Below are positions 1-5,734 of a DNA stretch of 8,228 nt, in pieces. This DNA comes from Deltaproteobacteria bacterium (GTDB lineage Bacteria; Desulfobacterota_B; Binatia; UBA9968), in assembly GCA_022545745.1 (NCBI GenBank), contig JACZQL010000040.1, forward strand, positions 1 through 8,228, written 5' to 3'. The first letter of the stretch is position 1. Each line of letters opens with the position of its first letter. The position numbers and the translations under genes are program-made. The notes under the pieces were generated by a model. It saw only the letters and a list, made by a program, of their open reading frames with translations. It ran no database searches and was not told the DNA's origin.

Positions 1-473
1 TAGTAGATGAACAACTTCAACTAAACTGCTACTGATAACCTCATTCATTGGGGCGTTGTCCCTCATTGAAGCGTGCCAATTAGAAACATACATATTGCTT
101 GGTATTGCTCTATTTAAGGTCAGTAAGTCAATTGTCAAACAACTGTCAAGCAAAAAAAACATGGACAGACCATAATCTTGATGTTAAATTAACCGCGACC
201 ATTATTTGTGTATCATGTTTTTTACTGGCAAATGGTTCGAATTAACGTAAAACGGCCCCCTACTGACCATTTCAAGTTTTTTTTGTCCCAGCAAATACTC
301 TCAGAAAGCATCAAAAAAACCGCGTGATAAAAATGCAATAAAAGGTGTCATCCAGTTTGTTTTTTTGATTTCAGCCCCCAATTTTCACCCCTTTGAACCT
401 GAAGGCGCCCCCCTTCCGAAAAATTTACCTCGCGCGTGTACGGCTAGGGGGTAAAATTTTATTCAGCGATCGC

Positions 474-533
474 GTCAAGCAACATTGAACTCGGTTAGTA
501 CTAGGCGGGGTGGCCGCTTGAAATTCTGGGAGT
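474..533 (+). repeat. Diverged 5S-rRNA-like 3' half, copy 1
   Basis: From memory of animal 5S rRNA, this segment follows the order of its internal promoter and 3' half: a box-A-like GTCAAGCAACAT, then CGGTTAGTACT, then a box-C-like stretch, then CCGCTTGAAATTCTGGG, which corresponds to the conserved CCGCCTGGGAATACCGGG. It is more diverged than copy 2 but reaches further toward the 3' end. The 5' half of a 5S gene is not recognisable upstream and no run of T marks a Pol III stop, so a working 5S gene is unlikely. It could be a 5S pseudogene or part of a 5S-derived SINE. An alignment to animal 5S sequences would settle it. Confidence 0.6.
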
Positions 534-535
534 AT

Positions 536-574
536 GAAGTCAAGCAACATCGGGCCCGGTTAGTACTCGGATGG
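536..574 (+). repeat. 5S-rRNA-like internal promoter segment, copy 2
   Basis: This 39-bp segment is very close to the animal 5S rRNA core: GAAGTCAAGCAACATCGGGC followed by CCGGTTAGTACTCGGATGG. That spans box A, the intermediate element and the start of box C of the TFIIIA-bound internal control region. It lies exactly 65 bp downstream of the same words in copy 1 (474 vs 539, and 492 vs 557). Similarity stops after GGATGG and AT-rich DNA follows, so the copy is truncated inside box C. Bacterial 5S rRNA does not carry this sequence, so a eukaryotic source is the best reading. Confidence 0.65.
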
Positions 575-922
575 TTATCTTACAGCGTTTATTTGAAATA
601 CAAGACTGAATAAATGAGACTAGATTGAGTTTTATATTTTTTATTCACTATTACCATATACCGTTAAAAGTAATATAATAAAATTATATGACATTTATTT
701 ATTGCTGGTTAAGTAAAATACAAAAATTCGATGTGATGAATAAAAATAGAATTTTATGATGATTGAATATCAATTCAGACTATCTAAAAAAATACTTAAA
801 TTTAGTAGTCATTATATACAAGAATCTGGGGCATGTGTGTTAGTGCAATCATCCGGGGGCCGGAGGTTACGGCAATAGGCCCCTCCGATTTCTGAACCAC
901 TGGGCTAGCAATAGGACATCTG

Positions 923-1645
923 ATGCGAGCGGACGGGAGAAAAGAAAGAGAACTCAGACCGGTCACTATTACACCGGGCTTTATCAAACACGCGGATGGT
1001 TCGGCCCTGATTGAAGTAGGCGCTACACGGGTCATCTGCACGGCCAAGGTAGAAAGCAAGGTACCACCCTTCCTGCGTAACACCGGCAAGGGATGGATCA
1101 CCGCAGAGTATGGGATGCTGCCCTCCTCGTCTCCGATCCGTATTCCTCGTGAGGCTGCCAGGGGTAGGGTTGGGGGAAGGACCCACGAAATTCAGAGGCT
1201 CATCGGTCGCAGCCTTCGGGCCATCGCCCATTTAGAGTCTCTTGGAGAGAAGACGGTCTGGATCGACTGCGATGTGATTCAGGCGGACGGTGGGACTCGC
1301 ACGGCTTCCATCACTGGGGCCTATGTTGCCTTGGTGGAGGCGGTGCGCCGATCGTCGGAGAAGGGGTTCACGGAGGAGAATCTCATCAAGGATACGGTGG
1401 CAGCCGTTAGCGTGGGTATTGTAGACGGCAAGGTGTTTCTAGACCTCAACGCGGAAGAGGATAGTCACGCGGAGGTGGACATGAACTTTGTCATGACTGG
1501 ATCGGGAAAATTTGTCGAGGTCCAGGGGACGGCAGAGCTCACACCCTTTAGTAAGGCGAAACTGGACCGCATGCTCGAGGTTGCCCAGAAGGGGATTCGG
1601 GAACTTCTCCAAGTGCAAAAAAGAGTCCTCAGGCCTATTGCCTAG
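923..1645 (+). CDS. rph: Ribonuclease PH
   Basis: Phosphate-dependent 3'-to-5' exoribonuclease that trims the 3' ends of tRNA precursors and structured RNAs in the cytoplasm, acting as a hexameric ring. At 240 residues it has the usual family length and is intact. It opens with the family start MRADGRK. The RNA-binding arginine-rich part runs at about 76-99, with R86 in [16 protein letters not shown]. The phosphate-binding GGTRTAS is at 123-129 (T125, R126). The acidic metal-site block [10 protein letters not shown] is at 179-188 (D180, D186), followed by EVQGTAE at 199-205. The ATG at 923 fits the family N-terminus, and an in-frame TGA at 893 rules out a longer form. The upstream AGGA (913-916) is only a weak ribosome site. 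The gene is followed by rdgB after 11 bp, a common bacterial pairing. Its promoter is not evident, and the apparent join with foreign DNA lies only about 90-110 bp upstream. Confidence 0.97.
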   Translation: MRADGRKERELRPVTITPGFIKHADGSALIEVGATRVICTAKVESKVPPFLRNTGKGWITAEYGMLPSSSPIRIPREAARGRVGGRTHEIQRLIGRSLRAIAHLESLGEKTVWIDCDVIQADGGTRTASITGAYVALVEAVRRSSEKGFTEENLIKDTVAAVSVGIVDGKVFLDLNAEEDSHAEVDMNFVMTGSGKFVEVQGTAELTPFSKAKLDRMLEVAQKGIRELLQVQKRVLRPIA

Positions 1646-1656
1646 GCCTTGGTTCC

Positions 1657-2274
1657 GTGGACATCCTAATCGGCACAACGAATGCAGGAAAGCGTCGCGA
1701 GGTGACCACGGTCCTATCCAAACTTCCTTTGCAGTTCATTTACCTTGCGAGTTTTACCACCTGGCCCAAGGTTGTGGAAAACGGCAAGAGCTTTGAAGAG
1801 AACGCACTGAAAAAGGCCCGCACATTGGCTGATTTTTCTGGCTATGTCACCTTGGCGGATGATTCCGGGCTCGAGGTGAATGTCTTGGGTGGGGCTCCCG
1901 GAGTTTATTCCGCACGTTACGGCGGAGAAGAAGGGAATGATGACAAAAATAACGAGTTGCTTTTGCGGGAATTGGCCGGAGTCCCTCAGGACAAGAGAGA
2001 TGCTCGTTTTGTGTGTGTGATTGCGCTTTGTGTGCCCCAAGCCTTGGGTGGTAGAGAATGGCTTTTTCGTGGGGAGTGTGAGGGAAGGATCGCCTTTGCT
2101 CCCAAGGGAGAGAGAGGGTTTGGTTATGATCCACTCTTTATCTATTCTCCCATGGGCCTGACCTTCGCCGAATTGGACCCGGAAACCAAAAACCAGGTCA
2201 GCCATCGTGGCAAGGCACTGAGGAAACTAACGGAGGAGTTGCCTTCGCACATTCCGCTTGGAGACAAACCTTGA
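1657..2274 (+). CDS. rdgB: Non-canonical purine NTP pyrophosphatase (RdgB/HAM1, Ham1p-like)
   Basis: Hydrolyses dITP, ITP and XTP to the monophosphates plus pyrophosphate, keeping deaminated purines out of DNA and RNA. The 205 residues match the family length. Visible motifs are the N-terminal nucleotide-binding TTNAGK at 7-12, the metal-site glutamate region around E41-E48, the catalytic ADDSGLEV at 67-74 (D68/D69), GGAPGVYSARY at 78-88, base-recognition GFGYDPLF at 154-161, and SHRGKAL at 182-188. The start is GTG at 1657; this choice puts the first strand MDILIGTTNAGK in register with the family. No strong ribosome site is visible in the 11 bp after rph, so translation is probably coupled to rph. 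The C-terminus ends with TGA one base before a long inverted repeat. Confidence 0.96.
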   Translation: MDILIGTTNAGKRREVTTVLSKLPLQFIYLASFTTWPKVVENGKSFEENALKKARTLADFSGYVTLADDSGLEVNVLGGAPGVYSARYGGEEGNDDKNNELLLRELAGVPQDKRDARFVCVIALCVPQALGGREWLFRGECEGRIAFAPKGERGFGYDPLFIYSPMGLTFAELDPETKNQVSHRGKALRKLTEELPSHIPLGDKP

Positions 2275-2356
2275 CCCCGATCCTGACCTCATGACGAAAA
2301 CCCCTTCAGTTCTTCAACGATCCGATAATGTCTCCGAATCATGGTCAGGATCGGGG
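2275..2356. repeat. Long inverted repeat directly after rdgB
   Basis: A perfect 14-bp pair of arms, CCCCGATCCTGACC at 2275-2288 and GGTCAGGATCGGGG at 2343-2356, encloses 54 bases. The pairing could continue inward through TCATGA/TCAT with a slipped base. The left arm begins at the base after the rdgB stop. There is no T-run after the right arm, so it is not a classical intrinsic terminator. It could still serve as a 3'-end stabilising hairpin or be a small non-autonomous repeat. The word GATCCTGAC occurs a third time at 2395-2403, reaching the first base of tRNA-Pro. Confidence 0.7.
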
Positions 2357-2384
2357 TTGAAATCGTCTCCTCCGAGTGTACAAT
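2357..2384 (+). promoter_or_regulatory. Sigma70-type promoter for tRNA-Pro
   Basis: TTGAAA at 2357-2362 and TACAAT at 2379-2384 are separated by 16 bp. Each hexamer is one change from consensus per usual counting (TTGACA, TATAAT). Transcription would start near 2391, about a dozen bases before the tRNA, a typical distance for a tRNA leader. This is sequence reading only. Confidence 0.55.
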
Positions 2385-2402
2385 GAGCCTGCTTGATCCT
2401 GA

Positions 2403-2479
2403 CGGGGCGTAGCGCAGCCAGGTAGCGCACCTGCCTTGGGAGCAGGGGGTCGGCCGTTCAAATCGGCTCGCCCCGACCA
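2403..2479 (+). tRNA. tRNA-Pro (anticodon UGG)
   Basis: A complete 77-nt cloverleaf. The acceptor stem CGGGGCG (2403-2409) pairs with CGCCCCG (2469-2475), followed by discriminator A and an encoded CCA (2477-2479). The anticodon stem CCTGC/GCAGG (2430-2434 / 2442-2446) holds the loop CTTGGGA with anticodon TGG at 2437-2439. The T arm GGCCG/CGGCT closes on TTCAAAT. UGG can read all proline codons if modified. It appears to have its own promoter and is followed two bases later by a hairpin. Confidence 0.97.
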
Positions 2480-2480
2480 G

Positions 2481-2511
2481 TAAAGCAAACGTAAAAAATG
2501 CGTTTGCTTTA
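2481..2511 (+). terminator. Hairpin after tRNA-Pro, possible terminator
   Basis: TAAAGCAAACG (2481-2491) and CGTTTGCTTTA (2501-2511) form an 11-bp perfect stem with a 9-base loop, beginning two bases after the tRNA CCA end. The stem ends in CTTTA but there is no true U-run after it. It may be a weak terminator or a processing and stability hairpin. If it does terminate, tRNA-Arg and tRNA-His would need their own start; a poor candidate is TTGTCA at 2591 with TATTAC at 2615. Confidence 0.45.
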
Positions 2512-2514
2512 GAC

Positions 2515-2593
2515 CAATGGAGCAGTGGAACAATAGAGCAATGAATTTTACCAAATGGGCTCCATTGCGGTCCACTGCTCTAATGCTCAATTG
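2515..2593. repeat. Cluster of CAATNGAGCARTG-like short repeats forming a hairpin
   Basis: Two direct copies, CAATGGAGCAGTG (2515-2527) and CAATAGAGCAATG (2531-2543), differ at two positions. On the opposite strand the related words CAATTGAGCA (2584-2593), CATTAGAGCAGTGGA (2571-2585) and CAATGGAGC (2559-2567) follow each other. GAGCAGTGGA at 2520-2529 and TCCACTGCTC at 2571-2580 are a perfect 10-bp inverted pair. The whole block can fold back on itself. No protein-coding signal is seen. It looks like a degenerate dispersed intergenic repeat. Confidence 0.6.
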
Positions 2594-2696
2594 TCAAGAG
2601 GTTAGAGGAGTTTGTATTACAGTCAGCAATGGGCAGCAGGCAGTTTAGACCCTGTTTTTTTCGTCTTCTACCGTCTGCATCCAGCGTACTTATTTG

Positions 2697-2773
2697 GCGC
2701 CAGTAGCTCAGGTGGATAGAGCAACGGCCTTCTAAGCCGTAGGTCAGGGGTTCGAATCCCTTCTGGCGCGCCA
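2697..2773 (+). tRNA. tRNA-Arg (anticodon UCU)
   Basis: A complete 77-nt tRNA. The acceptor stem GCGCCAG (2697-2703) pairs with CTGGCGC (2763-2769), with discriminator G and encoded CCA at 2771-2773. The anticodon stem ACGGC/GCCGT encloses CTTCTAA with anticodon TCT at 2731-2733, reading AGA and AGG. The T loop is TTCGAAT. Only 17 bp separate it from tRNA-His, so the two are probably one transcript. The 2594-2696 gap before it holds a T-run (2654-2660) but no convincing terminator stem. Confidence 0.97.
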
Positions 2774-2790
2774 ACAAGGTCTGAGATGTG

Positions 2791-2867
2791 GTGAGTGTAG
2801 CTCAATTGGTTAGAGCACTGGACTGTGGCTCCAGGGGTTGAGGGTTCAAGTCCCTTCACTCACCCCA
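2791..2867 (+). tRNA. tRNA-His (anticodon GUG)
   Basis: A complete 77-nt tRNA. The acceptor stem GTGAGTG (2791-2797) pairs with CACTCAC (2857-2863), then C73 and an encoded CCA (2865-2867). G2790 immediately upstream is the G-1 that histidine tRNAs keep and pair with C73, an identity element for HisRS, so the mature RNA likely begins at 2790. The anticodon stem CTGGA/TCCAG encloses CTGTGGC with anticodon GTG at 2825-2827. Confidence 0.97.
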
Positions 2868-2900
2868 AGTATTCCTGTTCACTATTGTCTCTTTGCACCA

Positions 2901-3076
2901 GACCGTTGAAAAAGGGCCATCTGCCACCAGCCTGCCCTAAGCAGGCGGTTAGAATAGTTGCGCTCGGTTGCCTCGTTCCAACGTACTGTCTACGTACACC
3001 TCCGCTTATCAAATTCTCACACTCCCTGTACCTGGAACCTTCGGCTAAGCTCAGGTCAAGCCTTTTTGACCCTGGG
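2901..3076. repeat. Hairpin-bearing intergenic element downstream of tRNA-His
   Basis: No gene is visible in the 373 bp between tRNA-His and the next CDS. Most of its left part is this structured block. AAAAAGG (2909-2915) near its left end is inverted as CCTTTTT (3061-3067) near its right end. GCCTGC (2930-2935) and GCAGGC (2941-2946) form a hairpin with a 5-base loop, extendable with one bulge. GGTCAA (3054-3059) and TTGACC (3066-3071) form another with a 6-base loop, extended by CAG/CTG past one bulge. CCTTCGGCTAAGCTCAGG at 3038-3055 resembles the CCTTCGAC...GCTCAGG words common in intergenic repeats of several bacterial groups. I recall, but cannot prove, similar blocks in deltaproteobacterial genomes. 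It may also help end the tRNA transcript. Confidence 0.45.
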
Positions 3077-3210
3077 AACAGTTAGTTCAATACTGTCTCA
3101 ATAACGACTTCCTGGCATATTTGGACATCGCTTCCAATCTGGCTGTAGGACCCAATCTGCCCTTTATTTTCCAAGGGTTTCTTTGAGAAGGGGGTTCCGG
3201 GCATCAAATT

Positions 3211-3219
3211 TGCTACAAT
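3211..3219 (+). promoter_or_regulatory. Possible extended -10 promoter for the acyltransferase-hydrolase gene
   Basis: TGCTACAAT matches an extended -10 element (TGnTATAAT with one change). No good -35 hexamer lies 16-18 bp upstream, where the DNA is G-rich, but extended -10 promoters can do without one. The start would be near 3226, giving a leader of about 15 bases before ATG 3241. Confidence 0.35.
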
Positions 3220-3240
3220 TCTGCACGGGCGAGCCGAATC

Positions 3241-5565
3241 ATGAACCAAAACGGTGATCTCCAAATTAACCTGGCCACTTATGCGTGGACTGCACGAATC
3301 TTCTCGATTCTGAAGAGGTTTCTCCGGGTCAATCTTGAACTGCACCACAAAGACGTGGTGGAAGCTGGTGAAATCTTTCTCTTCAACCATTTCGCACGCT
3401 TTGAAACTTTTATTCCCCAGTACCTGATTTACCAAGAGACTGGAGCCTTCTGCCGCTCTGTGGCATCGAGCGATTTCTTTCTTGAGCCATCCGCCTTCTC
3501 AAACTACCTATTGAATGTCGGTGCGGTACCCAATGACCACCCTAGACTTCTTCCCTTCCTGGCCGAAGAAGTTCTGAGGGGACGGAAAGTGATTGTGTTT
3601 CCCGAGGGCGGGATGGTGAAGGACCGTAGGGTACTGGACAGCCGGGGCCGATACAGCATCTACTCGCGGGAGGCTGCAAGGTCACGCAAACATCACACAG
3701 GGGCTGCCGTGTTGGCACTGGCGCTGGACGCGTTCAAGACAGCAATCCTCAAGGCCTATGAGAAGGGAGACATGAAGCGTGTGGAGGCGTGGGGGGAATC
3801 ATTGCGCCTGGACAAATGGGCCCTTTTGGCTGCGGCCCATCGGCCAACGCTCATCGTGCCCTCCAATATCACCTTCTATCCCATTCGAGTGGGAGACAAC
3901 GTCCTACGAAAGGTGGGCGATGCACTCAGCAAAGGACTCAGCCGGCGAATGTCGGAAGAACTTGAGATTGAAGGGAACATCCTCCTCAGGGACACAGACA
4001 TGGACGTTCGCTTGGGCGACCCAGTGGCACCCACTGAGTTCTGGCGCTGGTGGGACCGCAAACTCATCACCCATCTCGCTGGCAAGATCGATTCCCTGGA
4101 TGGATTCTTTGGACTATCGTCCCATGGGAGAGGATGGAATGAACGCCTGGTGACCCAACTCATACGGCGAAACGCGCCGCATATCCGCGATAAGTACATG
4201 CATAGGATGTACACCGGCGTGACATGCAATCTCAGTCACCTGACATCCCAACTCATTCTGACTTATATGGACCGAGGGAAAACGGAAATCGATCATGACA
4301 CTTTCCACAAGGCCCTTTATTTAGCGGTTAAGAAGGTCCAAAAGGAACCCTCTGTCGACCTCCATCGGAGCCTCAGGAACCCTGCAGCCTACCGTGGGGT
4401 CATGAACGGTGAGTGCCCTGGGCTGGATCAGTTTTTGAAGACTGCCACCGCGATGAATCTCATAGAATGTGACAACGAACTCTATCGTTTTCTGCCCAAG
4501 CTCTGCCAGGAGCACGAGTTTGATGAGATCCGCCTCGAAAACTTGGTGGTGGTTTACGCCAACGAGGTGGCGCCCATTTCCGGGGTCACTCGCTCGGTTA
4601 AGCTGGCTATGGATGAAGCTCGGAAGTTAGACCGGCAGACCTTGGTAAGGATGCGGTTTGACGATGAGGTGGTAGGCTACACCTGGGACAGACAGTCCTT
4701 TGGCCAGCCTCACCACAAGGAGATCAACGAGCAGGAGACCGCCACAGAAAGCGGAGAACCGTTCCTGTTGCTGCCTGAAAAGGCAAAAGATCTAGGTGTG
4801 ATTCTCGTGCATGGACTGTTGGCCTCCCCTGTGGAGGTTCGCTCCTTCGGCGCAAGGCTCGAGGCCCTCGGCTATCCGGTGATGGGAGTACGACTCAAGG
4901 GGCATGGGACATCCCCTTGGGATTTAAGGGAGCGGAGTTGGGAGGATTGGCTGGATTCGGTAACAGAGGGCTATGAAATCATGTCAGCGTTTGTGCGTCG
5001 CATATGCCTGGTTGGATTCTCAACCGGCGGTTCGCTGGCACTGCGCCTGGCCTCCGATCACCCAGAGCATTTGGCTGGAGTGGTGGCCATAGCTGCACCC
5101 TTGAAGATGCGGGACCGAAACATGATATTTGTGCCCCTGGTGCATGGCGCCAACCGGGTGCTACGCTGGGTGCCTGCCTTCGAAGGCATCATGCCGTTTC
5201 GCTCCATGGAGTCGGAGCACCCCCACATCAACTACCGCAACGTCCCGATACGCTGTCTGTACGAGTTCAAACGCTTGATCGACGATATGGAAGCGCGCTT
5301 GCCGGACGTTAAGTGTCCAGTGAATCTCATTCAGGGTACGGACGATCCACTGGTGGAGCCCACCAGCGCAGAACTCATCTACAAGCGTTTAGGTGCGGAC
5401 AAAAAAAACCTCGTGATGGTGCCTGCAACAAGGCATGGAATTCTCTACGAGGATATTGGCGCCACCCAGGAAACCATCATCCAATGTCTCGGGGCCCTAT
5501 CCTCTGCTCCCGCGACCAAGTACCCACGGCCAGCAAATTCGGTAGTCTCCACACAGGATTCGTAA
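3241..5565 (+). CDS. Acyltransferase (PlsC/PlsB-like) fused to alpha/beta serine hydrolase
   Basis: A 774-residue two-enzyme protein. The N-terminal part (about 1-300) is a glycerolipid acyltransferase of the LPLAT superfamily. It has a motif-I-like NHFARFE at 49-55 (H50 with E55 where the family usually has Asp), a motif-II-like region at 69-98 ending VGAVPND, FPEGG at 120-124, and IVPSNITFYPIR at 205-216. The C-terminal part (about 515-750) is an alpha/beta hydrolase like monoacylglycerol lipases and carboxylesterases: oxyanion VHGLL at 523-527, nucleophile elbow GFSTGG at 592-597 (S594), likely acid D702 in GTDDPLVE, and H732 in TRHG. Residues 300-510 are a mostly helical linker I do not recognise. 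No signal peptide or clear membrane span is seen. The ATG is the first possible start after an in-frame TGA at 3184, and it lacks a clear ribosome site. Acyl transfer and ester hydrolysis in one chain suggest acyl-chain exchange or lipid remodelling; the substrates are unknown. Beta-oxidation genes follow after 169 bp. Confidence 0.85.
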   Translation: MNQNGDLQINLATYAWTARIFSILKRFLRVNLELHHKDVVEAGEIFLFNHFARFETFIPQYLIYQETGAFCRSVASSDFFLEPSAFSNYLLNVGAVPNDHPRLLPFLAEEVLRGRKVIVFPEGGMVKDRRVLDSRGRYSIYSREAARSRKHHTGAAVLALALDAFKTAILKAYEKGDMKRVEAWGESLRLDKWALLAAAHRPTLIVPSNITFYPIRVGDNVLRKVGDALSKGLSRRMSEELEIEGNILLRDTDMDVRLGDPVAPTEFWRWWDRKLITHLAGKIDSLDGFFGLSSHGRGWNERLVTQLIRRNAPHIRDKYMHRMYTGVTCNLSHLTSQLILTYMDRGKTEIDHDTFHKALYLAVKKVQKEPSVDLHRSLRNPAAYRGVMNGECPGLDQFLKTATAMNLIECDNELYRFLPKLCQEHEFDEIRLENLVVVYANEVAPISGVTRSVKLAMDEARKLDRQTLVRMRFDDEVVGYTWDRQSFGQPHHKEINEQETATESGEPFLLLPEKAKDLGVILVHGLLASPVEVRSFGARLEALGYPVMGVRLKGHGTSPWDLRERSWEDWLDSVTEGYEIMSAFVRRICLVGFSTGGSLALRLASDHPEHLAGVVAIAAPLKMRDRNMIFVPLVHGANRVLRWVPAFEGIMPFRSMESEHPHINYRNVPIRCLYEFKRLIDDMEARLPDVKCPVNLIQGTDDPLVEPTSAELIYKRLGADKKNLVMVPATRHGILYEDIGATQETIIQCLGALSSAPATKYPRPANSVVSTQDS

Positions 5566-5653
5566 GGTTCGCTTCCCCATTAAGTCATTAATAATAAAGG
5601 AGAAAACCATCGTCGGTCACCCGATGTTTCGGCTCAGGTCGGGCAGGGCCGGG

Positions 5654-5682
5654 TAGACCTCCAGGTGCAGCAGCGATACAAT
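5654..5682 (+). promoter_or_regulatory. Possible promoter for fadA-fadN
   Basis: TAGACC at 5654-5659 and TACAAT at 5677-5682 are 17 bp apart, giving a start near 5690 and a leader of about 45 bases. The -10 is good and the -35 is moderate. No palindromic operator for a FadR- or PsrA-type repressor is obvious nearby. Confidence 0.35.
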
Positions 5683-5734
5683 AAAATACTGGAATAATGA
5701 AAGTGAAAACCATTGACGGGAGGACCGCTTTACA

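Larger units (their letters stand above)
1..820. other. AT-rich non-coding flank, eukaryote-like
   Basis: No open frame with a recognisable product is visible on either strand. The DNA is AT-rich with runs of A or T (for example near 152-160 and 279-286) and a very AT-rich block at about 600-810. It contains two partial 5S-rRNA-like units at 474-574, described separately. Composition and texture differ sharply from the coding DNA that begins about 100 bp later. A pyrimidine tract ending in TTTCAG near 358-374 resembles an animal 3' splice site, but no exon can be built on it. I infer that this part derives from a eukaryotic (animal) genome, by chimeric assembly or, less likely, by true insertion. 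The boundary is approximate, about 815-835. Confidence 0.55.

Noticed and set aside
142..151. Extra copy of GTCAAGCAA near the left end
   Set aside because: The similarity to the 5S-like units stops after nine bases and an A-run follows, so chance is the simplest explanation.
358..374. Pyrimidine tract plus TTTCAG resembling an animal 3' splice site
   Set aside because: No exon or donor site can be supported, and such tracts are frequent by chance in AT-rich DNA.
833..895. Short + strand frame MCVSAIIRGPEV... ending at TGA 893, in frame with rph
   Set aside because: Only 20 codons, no ribosome site, and no recognisable similarity. It helps only by fixing the upstream limit of rph.
802..1231. 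Minus-strand open frames overlapping the start of rph
   Set aside because: They run antisense to the confident rph gene, show no family motif and have no good ribosome site. The part left of 923 gives no recognisable peptide.
1439..2205. Open frames antisense or out of frame to rph and rdgB
   Set aside because: Shadow frames of two well-supported genes, with no motifs of their own.
2620..2665. Possible terminator before tRNA-Arg (T-run at 2654-2660)
   Set aside because: Only about four base pairs (CAGG/CCTG) can form before the T-run, too weak to call.
2345..3085. Open frames across the tRNA cluster
   Set aside because: They translate tRNA genes and repeats. Peptides such as GFEPLTYGLEG and EGIRTPDLRLR are the well-known false products of tRNA genes read on the minus strand.
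3876..4515. Minus-strand open frames within the acyltransferase-hydrolase gene
   Set aside because: Antisense shadows of a continuous 774-codon gene with clear domain motifs.
5004..5591. Two alternative-frame open frames at the 3' part of the fusion gene, suggesting a frameshift
   Set aside because: The main frame stays open through Ser594, Asp702 and His732 to the stop, so no frameshift is needed.
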